Assembly (NCBI GenBank): GCA_949752795.1
Contig: OX457056.1
Location: 178,522,428 to 178,586,427, forward strand
DNA: 64,000 nt
Source: Hyperoodon ampullatus
Taxonomy: Eukaryota > Chordata > Mammalia > Artiodactyla > Ziphiidae
Direction: 5' to 3'
Position numbers and translations under genes: made by a program. Below, piece by piece: positions 10,641-22,800 of this stretch (positions are counted from its first letter, which is position 1; every line of letters starts with the position of its first letter). The notes under the pieces are model-generated. The model was not told the origin of the DNA. It saw only the letters and a list, made by a program, of their open reading frames with translations, and made no database searches.

Positions 10641-13124
10641 CTACTGAACCTAACTTGGGTTCGATCACCCACGGGCGGTAAAGCCTAGCTACTGACATCG
10701 GGTTGTGGCGAAGGGAGGGTCAGCATTTATTGCAGGGCACCAAGCAAGGAGAATGGGCAGCTTGTGCTCAAAAGACCTGAACTCCCCAGTGGCTTTCAGG
10801 CAAGGGGTTTTAAAGGCAGTGTGAAGGAGGGGGCTGATCAGCTCATGCACAATTCTTGGATTGGTTGACATCAAGGTGAAGTTTCAAGCATCATCAGCCT
10901 TCTGGTTTCAACCAGTCTAGGGTCTGTGTTCTTCTGGTCAGCAGTTTTCATCTGGTGGGGGTCAGCTTCCTGTAAAAACAACTTAGGCATATGTGTCAGG
11001 CCTTTATTTATATCTTTCAGGGAACTGGGATTCTGCTATGTGTCAGATTAATAGTCTAAATTTTTACCAGTTTCCAGGCCCAAAAGCTTTTCTTTGTTTC
11101 TCCATCTTCACATTTCCCAATCATTAACTCTTTTTTTTTGTACCTTTAACTTTTTTTTTTAATAGATCTTTATTGGAGTATAATTGCTTCACAATTCTGT
11201 GTTAGTTTCTGTTGTACAACAAAGTGAATCAGCCATATGTGTACATATATCCACATATCCCCTCCTTCTTGAGCCTCCCTTCCACCCTCCCTATCCCACC
11301 CCTCCAGGTCATCCTAAAGCACCGAGCTGATCTCCCTGTGCTATGCTGCTGCTTCCCACTGGCTATCTGTTTTACATTCGGTAGTGTATATATGTCAATG
11401 CTACTCTCACTTCGCCCCTGCTTCCCCCTCCCCACCCGTGTCCTCAAGTCCATTCTCTGTGTCTATGTCTCTATTCCTGCCCTGCCACTAGGTTCATCAG
11501 TACTATTTTTTTTTTCTCTTAGATTCCATATATATGTGTTAGCATATGGTATTTGTTTTTCTCTTTCTGACTTACTTCATTCTGTATAACAGACTCTAGG
11601 TCCATCCACCTCACTACAAATAACTCAATTTTGTTTCCTTTTATGGCTGAGTAATATTCCATTGTATATATGTGCCACATCTTCTTTAACCATTCATCTG
11701 TCGGTGGACACTTAGGTTGCTTCCATGTCCTGGCTGTTGTAAATAGAGCTGCAGTGAACATTGTAGTACATGTCTCTTTTTGAATTATGGTTTTTGCAGG
11801 GTATATGCCCAGTAGTGGGATTGCTGGGTCATATTGTAGTTCTATTTTAGTTTTTTAAGGAACCTCCATACTGTTCTCCATAGTGATTGTATCAATTTAC
11901 ATTCCAACCAACAGTGCAGGAGGGTTCCTTTTTCTCCACACCCTTTCCAGCATTTATTGTTTCTAGATTCTTTGATAATGGCCATTCTGACCGGTGTGAG
12001 GTGATACCTCATTGTAGTTTTGATTTGCATTTCTCTAATAATTAGTGATGTTGAGCATCTTTTCATGTGCCTCTTGGCCATCTGTATGTCTTCTTTGGTG
12101 AAATGTCTATTTAGGTCTTCTGCCCATTTTTTAATTGAATTGTTTGTTTTTTTGATATGGAGCTCCATGAGCTGTTTGCATATTTTGGAGAAAAACTGAA
12201 AGTATTTCCGCTAAGATCAGGAACAAGACAGGATGTCCACTCTTGTCACTGTTATTCAACATAGTTTTGGAAGTCCTAGCCATGGCAATCAGAGGAGAAA
12301 AAGAAATAAAAGGAATACAAATTGGAAAAGAAGAAGTAAAACTGTCACTGTTTTTCAGATGACATGATAATATACATAGAAAATCCTAAATATGCCACCA
12401 GAAAACTACTAGAACTAATCAATGAATTTGGTAAGGTTGCAGGATAGAAAATTCATGCACAGAAATCTCTGGCATTCCTATACACTAACAATGAAAAATC
12501 AGAAAGAGAAATTAAGGAAACAATACCATTTACCATTGCAACAAAATGAATAAAATACCTAAGAATAAACCCACCTAAGGAGGCGAAAGACTTGTACTCA
12601 GAAACCTATCAAAGACTGATGAAAGAAATCAAAGATGACATAAACAGATGGAGAAATATACCATGTTCTTCCATGTTCTTGGATTGGAAGAATCAATATT
12701 GTGAAAATGACTATACTACCCAAAGCAATCTACAGATTCAATGCAATTCCTATCAATGGCATGCTTCACAGAATTAGAACAAAAAATTTTACAATTCATA
12801 TGGAAACACAAAAGACTCCAAATAGCCAAAGCAATCTTGAGAAAGAGAAACGGAGCTGGAGGAATCAGGCTCCTGGACTTCAGACTATACTACAAAGCCA
12901 CAGTAATCAAGACAGTATGGTACTGGCACAGAAACAGAAATATAGATCAATGGTACAGGATAGAAAACCCAGAGACAAGCTCACGCACATATGGTCACCT
13001 AATTTACAACAATTATTAACTCTTGCGTCAGCCTTTTGAGACTCAAGGGAGGGCTGGGAGACTAAAGCAAAAGCGATTTAATTTGAAGAACAAGGACACA
13101 GGGCCTTGTATATGGTTTCGGTCT
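10641..13124 (-). mobile_element. Solo-LTR-like element (minus), split by a younger L1
   Basis: The left part (10641-11122) read on the minus strand contains an AATAAA signal near 10727 ('gcaataaatgctgaccctcc') followed by a U5-like tail, as in a retroviral LTR. The right part (13025 to about 13124) continues the same unit after removal of the L1 at 11133-13014. The outer flanks on both sides are the same old L1. I found no gag, pol or env sequence. LTR boundaries and target duplication are not resolved, and no family name is assigned. Confidence 0.5.
11133..13014 (-). mobile_element. 5'-truncated, 5'-inverted L1 insertion (twin priming)
   Basis: Positions 11133-12190 are the L1 3' end on the minus strand: T-run, 3' UTR, and the end of ORF2 including a 108-codon frame at 11842-12168. 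Positions from about 12190 to 13014 are L1 ORF2 reverse-transcriptase sequence on the plus strand. The perfect 10-bp duplication 'attaactctt' flanks the whole unit (11123-11132 and 13015-13024), so both halves arrived in one event. Comparison with the L1 at 19519-26438 indicates that about 0.4 kb of ORF2 is missing at the inversion junction. The reverse-transcriptase motif is frameshifted ('ctgtttttcagatgacatga'). Confidence 0.9.
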
Positions 13125-15068
13125 CAATATTATTTATTAAATAAAACTCCTGTTTTGCATTGGTTTCAAATGCTTCTCGTCATATCAGCAGTATGTATAA
13201 ATACTTGGGTCTTTTTCTGAGTTTGTCAATTTTTTTCCCTCATTAATGTCTTTTAATTCTTAATTTAGTGCCACATTTATGTGGCTGGAAATATATAGTA
13301 CACTTCTTTAACAAAGTAGATATTTCCTTCCTTTATTCTTATGATGAAATATATTTATTTTAGTGAGCGCCATGTAAACTTTATTTTAATTTTGATTAGA
13401 ATTCCATTAAAAGGAAAAAAATTTTGAGTTTAATTTTTATGTACATTTGTGATATAACTCTTTATAATATAAAAAATATATTCAAGCTTTTTTATTTTTA
13501 CAGAAAAACAGTAATTTTCTTCCCATTTGGTTAATTGAATATTAAATGTTTTACATTGTTACTATTATGAGTGAATTTTTTCACATTAATTGATCAGTTC
13601 TTCTCCTGGTTGTATAAAAACCTAATAGCTTATGCATATTTATTTTGTAATTATTTACTTTAATAAGATGTCTTACTGGTTCTAATCGGTTCTTGTTGAT
13701 CTTTGAAAATAATGAATTTTATAATTCTTGTGTATATTTATATATAATATATATCTTATGTGTATATAGTTATCTATGATATTTTATTTTCTTATTTTTT
13801 GCTTTTTTTTATTGTACAGATTAGAAATTCCCAGACAGTAGCACAATAATGGTGGTCATGGCAAGCATTCTTTTCCTGCTCCTGAATTGAATAAGAATGC
13901 CTCTAAATTGAATCATAAAGAAATATGCCTGTTCTTATCTTGGCATATATATTTTTTGTCACATTAGAGAAATATGCTTTAATTTTTCTTAGTATTTTCC
14001 CACCACTATGAATGAGATATTGATTTAATCATACATTTTTTTCTGCTTCTGTCCAGGTATAATGTAGTTTTTTAACTTATTGATGTACCACAGTGTTTTA
14101 ATAGATTTGCAAGTATTAAGCAACCCTTGAATTAATGGACAAGTTTTTATATAGTTATGTTGTATATTTTATTTGAGTATATTGTGGATTCAATTTCACA
14201 GATAATTGTATTTATATTTTCAATTAATACATAGTTTTCCTTTATTTAGTACTCTTTTTTCAGCCATTTAGAAGGTAGTTGAAGTAATGCTTAAGAGATT
14301 TAAAGGGACTCACCTAGAAAATTATCTGTGACCATGATCTTTTTTGGGCTTAATTCTTTGACCGTGTTTTCAGATTTTTCTCTATGAAATTTTTCAAGTT
14401 TCTCCTTTAGTCTTGGGTCAGTTTTGATGATTTATATTTGCTTTTTAAAATTTCCCGTTCCTTTAAGATTTCTAAATCCATATGCATGGACTTTTAAGAG
14501 TATAATTCTCTATTTAAAAAAAAAAATCCCTGCCTCTCTTTCTTTATCCTTTTCTCACTATTTCTAATATTGTGCATGTGAGCTCTCTTTCTCTTTTTAT
14601 TGCATATTTTTTACTTCTTTCTAAAATTCACCCTATAAATATTTTGTTAGTTCTATTATTTTCTGTTTTATAAATAATTATTTTCTGTTGGTATCTTTAC
14701 TATTTTTTTTTTCATTTTTAAGATGTGTTTTTCCCTTGATTTCTTAAGTCAAATAGTTCATATAGTTTTATTCCTTCTTTTCTAAAGCAGTTAATATGAA
14801 TTATAGATTCGGCTACATCACACATATTTATATGTAGTAATTTTTTCTGTTATGTTGTATTTAAAAATAGTTTATAATTGGGATTTTGATTTCTTTTTGA
14901 CACCATATAATTATTTTGAAATGTTATTCTTTATGTGATCAAGTCTTTCCTTTTTGTTTTTAAAAGGAATGCTCTTAATTTTTTGTTTCCTTCTTTTGTG
15001 GCAAGGGTATCTGTTCTATGGTTTTGCTTTTTAGCATTTACTGAAATTTAATTTGTGTTCTTAAAAAT
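13125..15068 (-). mobile_element. Old L1 (L1M-like), part 2
   Basis: AT-rich sequence whose segments follow the order of reversed L1 ORF2. Examples are 'tatgtataaatacttgggtc' near 13192, the 'aacttattgatgtaccacag' block near 14075 and 'tttgggcttaattctttgac' near 14346. It is highly diverged with no open frame. It ends at the SINE at 15080 and may continue weakly beyond it. Confidence 0.55.
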
Positions 15069-15079
15069 AACAAGTATTG

Positions 15080-15290
15080 GGCTTCCCTGGTGGCGCAGTG
15101 GTTGAGAGTCCGCTTGCTGATGCAGGGGACATGGGTTCTTGCCCCGGTCCGGGAAGATCCCACATGCCGCGGAGTGGCTGAGCCCGTGAGCCATGGCTGC
15201 TGAGCCTGCACGTCTGGAGCCTGTGCTCTGCAACGGGAGAGGCCACAACAGTGAGAGGCCCACGTACCGCAAAAAACAAACAAACAAACA
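15080..15290 (+). mobile_element. CHR-type tRNA-derived SINE with target duplication
   Basis: It starts 'ggcttccctggtggcgcagt', contains a tRNA-like promoter region, and ends in (caaa)n. The perfect 11-bp duplication 'aacaagtattg' flanks it (15069-15079 and 15291-15301). The form with 'gagaggccacaacagtgaga' is the cetacean-type CHR SINE as I remember it. Three overlapping minus-strand frames here are SINE read-through, not genes. Confidence 0.92.
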
Positions 15291-15499
15291 AACAAGTATT
15301 GTCAGTAGGGCAAAAAATAAATCAATGCATCTACTTAATCAGTAAAATTATTTAGACCCCTGAGAGCCAACAATATCAAAAGTGCTTTGTATATATTTCA
15401 GAGGATATACAGGTTTTACAAAGTAAATAATAGAACATTTATTCATTTTCATTTTAATAAAACAAATTAATTTGTATTAGTATTTACTATATGCTTGAT

Positions 15500-16027
15500 A
15501 TGGTCACTCTGATTCCAGTAGATTGATTACAGTGATAGCCCAACTCTTTTCCCTTCCCTGCATCCACACTTTTGGTACTTTCTCACTCTGACCCAGAGCT
15601 CAGCCATATGACTTACTTTGCCCAATGGAATGGGAGCAAACCTGATGCAAACAAAGGCTTGAAAATGCTTACGGGATTGGGTTTGCTCATTCTTGCCTTC
15701 TATCATTGCCAAGAGAGTATACCTAGGCTTGCCTGCTGGAAGACGAGAGGTAGAAAAGAGCCACGCTGCTCCACTAATCCCAGCAGAGGCCATGCTAAAC
15801 CAGCTGACAGTCAGCCAACTCTCAGACATGAGAGAGCAAGCCCAGCCAAGATCAGCAGAGCCTCCTAGCTAAGCTGTAGCTGACCTCAGAACTGTGAGTG
15901 AGCTCAGCTACAAATCAGCTGATCCTCTCAGATTTCTGAGTGAAATAGGTGTTAATTGTCATACACCATTAAGGTTTTGTGGCTGTTTATTACGCAGCTT
16001 TATTCTGGCCATAGATAACTGATGCCA
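15500..16027 (+). mobile_element. LTR-like element, MaLR-type end (plus)
   Basis: The 3' end reads 'ggttttgtggctgtttatta', 'cgcag' and 'ccatagataactgatgcca'. This is the same ending as the elements at 62840-63427 (plus) and 54549-55083 (minus). I judge it a diverged solo LTR of an ERVL-MaLR-like family. The 5' boundary is approximate and no internal viral genes are present. Confidence 0.5.
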
Positions 16028-16329
16028 GAGAGTTACATGCCATGTTTCACATGTAAGTTTTACTAAAAGATTAGTGGACAATTTCCAAACAGGAGGGCTG
16101 ATAGCATCTCAATCCTGCTTTTGTTAGTCTTTAACATATTGTGATGCATTGCAGTTTACCTGTTCCCAGCTTGGTAGATTTAAAGATAATTTTCTAGTTT
16201 TAGCAAAACTAATTCCTCCTAAATGGAATAGTGGATTATAAAGATTCTTGAAAAATGACCCTAGACAGAAAATGATTCTAATAATGAAAACACAAACAAT
16301 AGCAATAACCCCCCGCCCCCCCCAACCAA

Positions 16330-17922
16330 ATGGTAGAGCAACACTTCTTTTGCTCCAAGTATAAGCCTTGCTCAGTCATACTAAGAGGTAAAAGCAATGA
16401 TGGTGTACTCAAGTCTCACCTAAGTGTGCTTAAGTATAGCCCTCAAAATAGCAAGGCATTTGAAAGTGTTGAGAACCTGAGGACAAGTGTCTGCATTTTT
16501 TCCAGTCATATTTAAGTCATAAGATATTTCAACCCAAATGTATTAAAAAATATAAAACTTGTTTTGAGATTTCTTTTTGTACAGTAAATGACAAAAAGCC
16601 ACACATCATAGGAGATGCACTTGTTCTTCCTTTCATGATAAAAGTCATGGAAATTATACCCAGAAAACCATATCATGACAATCTAAAAGTATAATCCTTT
16701 ATTAGCAAAAAGTATTTGAAGATAGGTAAAATTCATTGTTATATAATTGAAAAGACAAGTTTTAGAACAAATTCTTCAATATGGGAGGTTTTCTGTATAT
16801 AATTGGATAAAAGTACACATGTCTCTAAGGTGTTTCAACTTAGAGTGTTTACTAGATGATCTTTCAGTATTAAATGCACAAAGCACATTGTGTGTGTGTG
16901 CGTGAGAGAGTGTGTGTTGAGCCCCTCTAACACATCCTCTAAATGTACTGGAGAAGATAATTTTCCAACAGTACATTACTTCTTTAACAATAATTTTTAA
17001 AACCCTGCTGTTTTATGGAGGGAGGTGGAGTGGAAAACTGAATAAGTGTAGTTACAGATGGAGCAGCTGCTTCTGCTGGAATAAAATGGGTCCTAGGGTG
17101 AGTTACGGATTGCACCACACATGAAATTTATCCATTACCTCCATCATAGATTAGGAAATGTATCTAGTTGAAGCCAGAAGTATCAGTGACATATTTTTTA
17201 AAAAAGAGGGCGAATCTTTGTAACACACTCAGGAGAGAAGGGCTATGGTAATCGGTATTACTTGTACCTCACAGAGGAGAGTTGGTTGTCTCATGGCAAA
17301 ATGTTTCAAAGCCTTGTCAAATTTCAAGATAAAGTGAAACACATTTTTCTCATGCAGAAAGATAAACATCCCAAATTTGATGACTTTTTCCCCTTTGGTG
17401 ACCAAGTGGACATTTTGAGGAAACAACCCATTTCATGCCTCCCTTCAAGGTAGAGATGATGTTTTAACAAGTGAAAAACTGCTTTTTGACAAAAACTTGT
17501 GCTAAGGAAAGAGCATTTTGAAAACACATGTCTGGAATGTTTCACGCTTACATGATTTTGCTGTTGAGAACAATGTGTGTCACTTATAATAGCTTTCACA
17601 TATGCACACCCAGAAACCTTGGAATTAAAAAAAAAAAAGGTAACTTGCTTTAAAAACTGTTCAAAGAATTTTGTTTTTGAGTTAATTTGGTAAAAAAAAA
17701 ATCAAATTGCTTTCCAATTATTTGGCATGAATAACTGATTGACAGCTGGAATGATGAAAATTTACTAACATAATTTTAGCAAAAAAACCCTTTGCATAGT
17801 AGATTGAGAGAGTGCAGCCAATGGTGTGATTCTTTTATATGTTTCCGTGGGCTTTTGTAAGTAGCTTTTTGACTACAGCAGCCATTAAAACTAAATATTG
17901 ACGTACACTGAATGTATAACCT
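16330..17922 (+). pseudogene. Decayed hAT (Charlie/ZBED-like) transposase gene
   Basis: Five short plus-strand stretches, in different frames but in the right order, resemble hAT transposases. (1) 16363-16425 'KPCSVILRGKSNDGVLKSHL' is like a BED zinc finger, with some Cys/His ligands lost. (2) 16563-16661 'NDKKPHIIGDALVLP' is like the 'AKxxKPHTIGEELILP' region. (3) 17045-17080 'SVVTDGAAASAG' is like 'GICTDGAPAMLG', where the Asp is believed catalytic. It is followed at 17102-17143 by 'VTDCTTHE', like 'VTHCIIHRE'. (4) 17262-17453 'LYLTEESWLSHGKMFQSLVK' is like 'LLxHTEVRWLSRGKVL'. (5) 17836-17922 'FVSSFLTTAAIKTKY' is like the C-terminal dimerisation motif 'GFSALTAIKTKY'. A hAT transposase binds element ends, cuts the DNA and inserts it with 8-bp duplications. 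Stops and frameshifts separate all blocks, so this copy is dead. No terminal repeats were found. Confidence 0.7.
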
Positions 17923-18161
17923 AACTTTTGGATAGTTGTCATGGAGATTTTAAAAAACAGTGAAGTGTATTCAGCCCTTCTCAAGGCTCTGTTCTGCAAA
18001 TGCAGCGTCATGTGGAATGCTGATGGATGGTCCAAACTTGCCTTCTCAGTCTGTTTTGTTGCTACTCACCACATATTATATTTAATGCTATGTTATTTGG
18101 TATATAAACTTTTTTTTCTTTTAAAATCAGAATGGCAATGTAGAATTAGATATTTCTTTTT

Positions 18162-18737
18162 AAAAATTTATTTTATTTTATTTTAATTTTTGGCTGCTTT
18201 GGGTCTTTGTTGCTGTGCGTGGGCTTTCTCTAGTTGCGGCTAGCGGGGGCTACTCTTCGTTACGGTGCACGGGCTTCTCATTGAGGTGGCTTCTCTTGTT
18301 GTGGAGCACGGGCTCTAGGTGCACGGGCTTCAGTAGTTGTGGCACGTGGGCTCAGTAGTTGTGGCTCATGGGCTCTAGAGCACGGGCTCAGTAGTTGTGG
18401 CACACGGGATTTATTTATTTATTTTTTTGCGCTGTACGCAGGCCTGTCACCGTTGTGGCCTATTCCGTTGTGGAGCACAGGCTCCGGACGCGCAGGCTCA
18501 GTGGCCATGGCTCACGGGCCCAGCCTCTCTGCAGCATGTGGGAGCCTCCCGGACCGGGGCACAAACCTGCGTCCCCTGCATCAGCAGGCGGACTCCCAAC
18601 CACTGTGCCACCAGGGAAGCCTGGCACACGGGATTAATTGTTCCTCGGCATGTGGGATCTTGCCAGGCCACGGCTCAAACCCATGTCCCCTGCATTGGCA
18701 GGCTGATTCTTAACCATTGCGCCACCAAGGATGTCCC
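18162..18737 (-). mobile_element. CHR-2-type SINE (minus), split by a younger SINE
   Basis: The reversed tail 'tttttggctgctttgggtct' leads through the GGGCT-CAGTAGTTGTGG repeats to the reversed tRNA-like head, ending 'attgcgccaccaaggatgtc'. Flanking 'agatatttcttttt' (18148-18161) and 'agatatgtcttctttt' (from 18738) are an aged target duplication. The younger SINE at 18412-18621 interrupts it. Confidence 0.85.
18412..18621 (-). mobile_element. Younger CHR-type SINE nested inside the CHR-2 SINE
   Basis: The body runs from (tta)n and 'tttttttgcgctgtacgcag' to 'ccactgtgccaccagggaag'. The perfect 14-bp duplication 'tggcacacgggatt' flanks it (18398-18411 and 18622-18635), inside the older SINE. 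Long plus-strand frames across it (up to 124 codons) come from the SINE. Confidence 0.93.
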
Positions 18738-18753
18738 AGATATGTCTTCTTTT

Positions 18754-19507
18754 CATCAACTTTAGCATAGGAAAACACACGTTTACTTTCCCTTAAGTTT
18801 CATGTCCTTTAAAAAAATGTTTAAGATAATTATTATTAGTTTTGTTATCTTTTAGATTCTCTTTTCGAATAAAATTTGGCATTTGTTTTATTCTCTTAAC
18901 CATATTTACAACAAATATTTAGACAGATGTCTACATATGGGATTTCATTGCTCATTACCAATATTTTATATTTTAGTTTCTTTACTTTCTTTTACTTAGT
19001 GTGATTTTTATTGAGATTGGCTCCAATACATTTAAAACAATTTTCTGCCAAGGATGTGGGAATCATCTGGAGTGATTGTAAGGAAAAGTCTGAGTCTAGC
19101 TTGATATTTTATTCCTTTTTTATGCCATCAGTTTATCCCTGTCTTCGTGTTCATAGAATCCTTTATTCTTGTCATCTTTAGGGTTGCTGGGACATATGTA
19201 TGTGTGGTTCCTTTTTGTTGATTATGTTTGGCTCTTGGAGAAGAACTTTAATCTGAGTTCTCAGAAGGTATTGCTTTTGTTCAGAAAAGTTTTCTTTTAT
19301 TATATCTCTGATGATTGCTTATTTTCAATGTCTTATGGTCCCTTTCCAGTGTATTGCATATGTCTATGTGGCTCTTCATCTAATAGCATATGTATTTTTC
19401 ATCTTTTTATTTCTTTGCTCTTCTTCTCTGCACTACAGGAAAGATTTTGTGACTTTTCTTATCTTTATTGGTTTTCTCTTCTGCAATCTCTAAGGCAATA
19501 TTAAATT
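18754..19507. other. AT-rich sequence, possibly old L1
   Basis: No gene. Blocks such as 'attgcttattttcaatgtct' resemble reversed old L1 ORF1/5' sequence, but divergence is too high to be firm. It forms the target for the L1 at 19519. Confidence 0.35.
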
Positions 19508-19640
19508 CAAATATGATGGTTTTTTTAAACATCTTTATTGGAGTATGATTGCTTTACAATGGTGTGTTAGTTTCTGCTTTATAACAAAATGAATCAGCTA
19601 TACATATACATATATCCCCATATCACCTCCCTCTTGCATC

Positions 19641-19667
19641 TCCCTCCCACCCTCCCTATCCCACCCC
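19641..19667 (-). promoter_or_regulatory. G-rich tract of the L1 3' UTR (G-quadruplex potential)
   Basis: Plus-strand 'tccctcccaccctccctatc' followed by 'ccacccc' is, on the L1 sense strand, several runs of three or more G with 1-4-base loops. A G-rich tract in the 3' UTR is a known conserved feature of mammalian L1s. Equivalent tracts occur at 11281-11305, 44039-44062 and 59871-59906. Confidence 0.7.
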
Positions 19668-19883
19668 TCTAGGTGGTCACAAAGCACCAAGCTGGTCTCC
19701 CTGTGCTATGCGGCTGCTTCTCACTAGCTATCTATTTTACGTTTGGTAGTGTATATATGTCCATGCCACTCTCTCACTTCGTCCAGCTTACCCTTCCCCA
19801 TCCCCATGTCCTCAAGTCCATTCTCTACATCCGTGTCTTTATTCCTGTCCTGCACCTAGGTTCTTAAGAACCATTTTTTTTTT

Positions 19884-22800
19884 TTAGATTCCATATATAT
19901 GTGTTAGCATACGGTATTTGTTTTTCTCTTTCTGACTTACTTCACTCTGTATGACAGACTCTAGGTCCATCCACCTCACTACAAATATTTCAATTTTGTT
20001 TCTTTTTATGGCTGAGTAATATTCCATTGAATATATGTGCCACATCTTCTTTATCCATTCATCTATTGATGGACACTTATGTTGCTTCCATGTCCTGGCT
20101 ATTGTAAATAGAGCTGCAATGGACATTGTGGTCCATGACTCTTTTTGAATTATGGCTTTCTTAGGGTATATGCCCAGTAGTGGGATTGCTGAGTCATATG
20201 GTAGTTCTATTTTTAGTTTTTTAAGGAACCTGCATACTGTTCTCCATAGTGGCTGTATCAGATTACATTCCCACCAACAGTGCAAGAGGGTTCCCTTTTC
20301 TCCACACCCTCTGCAGCATTTATTGTTTGTAGATTTTTTGATGATGGCTATTCTGACTAGTGTGAGGTGATACCTCATTGTAGTTTTGATTTGCATTTCT
20401 CTAATGATTAGTGAGGTTGAGCATCCTTTCATGTGTTTGTTTACAATCTGTATATCTTCTTTGGAGAAATGTCTCTTTAGGTCTTCTGCCCATTTTTATA
20501 TTGGGTTGTTTGTTTTTTTGATATTGAGCTTCATGAGCTGCTTGTAAATTTTGGAGATTAATCCTTTGTCAGTTGCTTCATTTGCAAATAATTTCTCTCA
20601 TTCTGAGGGTTGTCTTTTCGGCTTGTTTATGGTTTCCTTTGCTGTGCAAAAGATTTTAATTTTCATTAGGTCCCATTTGTTTATTTTTGTTTTTATTTCC
20701 ATTTCTCTAGGAGGTGGGTCAAAAAGGATCTTGCTGTGATTTATGTCATAGAGTGTTTGGCCTATGTTTTCCTCTAAGAGTTTGATAGTGTCTGGCCTTA
20801 CATTTAGGTCTTTAATCCATTTTGAGTTTATTTTTGTGTACAGTGTTAGGGAGTGTTCTAATTTCATTCTTTCACATGTAGCTGTCCAGTTTTCCCAGCA
20901 CTACTTATTGAAGAGGCTGTGTTTTCTCCACTGTATATTCTTGCATTCTTTATCAAAAATAATGTGACCCTATGAGAGTGGGTAAATCTCTGGGCTTTCT
21001 ATCCTGTTCCATTGATCTATATTTCTGTTTTTGTGCCAGTACCATACTGTCTTGATTACTGTGGCTTTGTAGTATTGTTTGAAGTCAGAGAGCCTGATTT
21101 CTCCAGCTCCGTTTTTCTATCTCAAGATTGTTTTGGCTCTTCGGGGTCTTTTGTGTTCACATACAAATTGTGAAATTTTTTGTTCTATTTCAAGGCATGT
21201 GAAAAATGCCATTGGTAGTTTGATAGGGATTGCATTGAATCTGAGGATTGTTTTGCGTAGTAGAGTCATTTTCACAATGTTGATTCTTCCAATCCAAGAA
21301 CATGGTATATCTCTCCATCTATTTTTATCATCTTTAATTTCTTTCATCAGTGTCTTTTAATTTTCTGCATACAGGTCTTTTGTCTTCTTAGGTAGCTTTA
21401 TTCCTAGGTATTTTATTCTTTTTGTTGCAATGGTAAATGGGAGTGTTTACTTAATTTCTCTTTCAGATTTTTCATCATTAGTGTATAGGAATGCAAGAGA
21501 TTCTGTGCATTAATTTTGTATCCTGCTACTTTACCGAATTCATTGATTAGCTGTAGTAGTTTTCTGGTAGCATCTTTATGATTCTTTATGTATAGTATCA
21601 TGTCTTCTGCGAACAGAGACAGCTTTACTTCTTCTTTTCTGATTTGGATTCATTTTATTTCTTTTTCTTCTCTGATTGCTGCGGGTAAAACTTCCAAAAC
21701 TATGTTGACTAATAGTGGTGAGAGTGGACAACCTTGTCTTTTTCCTGATCTTAGAGGAAATGGCTTCAGTTTTTCACCAGTTAGAATGATATTGGCTGTG
21801 GGTTTGTCATATATGGCCTTTCTTATGTTGAGGTAATTTCCGTCTATGCCCACTTTCTGGAGAGTTTTTATCATAAATGTGTGTGGAGTTTTGTCAAAAG
21901 CTTTTTCTGCATCTATTGAGATTATCTATGGTTTTTCTCCTTCTATTTGTTAATATGGTGTATCACATTGATTGATTTGCGTATATTGAAGAATCCCTGC
22001 ATTCCTGGGATAAACCCCACTTTATCATGGTGTATGATCAATTTAATGTGCTGTTGGATTGCTTTGCTAGTATTTTGTTGAGGATTTTTGCATCTATGTT
22101 CATCAGTGATATTGGCCTATAGTTTTCTTTCTTTGCGACATCTTTGTCTGATTTTGGCATCAGGGTGATGGTGGCCTCGTAGAATGATATTTGGGAGTGT
22201 TCCTCCATCTGCTATAATTTGGAAGAGTTTGAGAAAGATAGATGTTAGCTCTTCTCCAAATGTTTGAGAGAATTCACCTGTGAAGCCATCTGGTCCTGGG
22301 CTTTTGTTTGTTGGAAGATTTTTAATCACAGTTTAAATTTCAGTGCTTGTGACTGGTCTGCTTATATTTTCTATTTCTTTCTGGATCAGTCACAGAAGGT
22401 TGTGCTTTTCTAAGAATTTGTCCATTTCTTCCAGGTTGTCCATGTTATTGGCATATAGTTGCTTGTAGTAATCTCTCATGATCCTTTGTATTTCTGCAGT
22501 GTCAGTTGTTACTTCTTTTTGATTTCTAATTCTATTGATTTGAGTCTTCTCCCTTTTTTTCTTGATATGTCTAGCTAATGGTTTATCAATTTTGTTTATC
22601 TTCTCAAAGAACCAACTTTTAGTTTTATTGATCTTTACTATCATTTCCTTCATTTCTTTTTCATTTATTTCTGATCTGATCTTTGATTTCTTTCCTTCTG
22701 CTAACTTTGGGGGTTTTTTGTTCTTCTTTCTCTAATCGCTTTAGGTGTAAGGTTAGGTTGTTCATTTGAGATGTTTCTTGTTTCTTAAGGTAGGATTGTA

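Noticed and set aside
10641..13124. A complete endogenous retrovirus
   Set aside because: Only LTR-like sequence is seen. The sequence between the halves is an L1, not gag, pol or env.
15080..15290. Possible tRNA gene in the SINE head
   Set aside because: The head is tRNA-derived, but it is part of a SINE with a tail and target duplication and does not form a complete tRNA gene.
15038..15295. Three overlapping minus-strand frames of 76-85 codons
   Set aside because: They are reverse read-through of the CHR SINE at 15080-15290.
18339..18765. Overlapping open frames of 80-124 codons
   Set aside because: They lie wholly in the nested CHR and CHR-2 SINEs. SINE heads read open by chance because of their GC-rich repeats.
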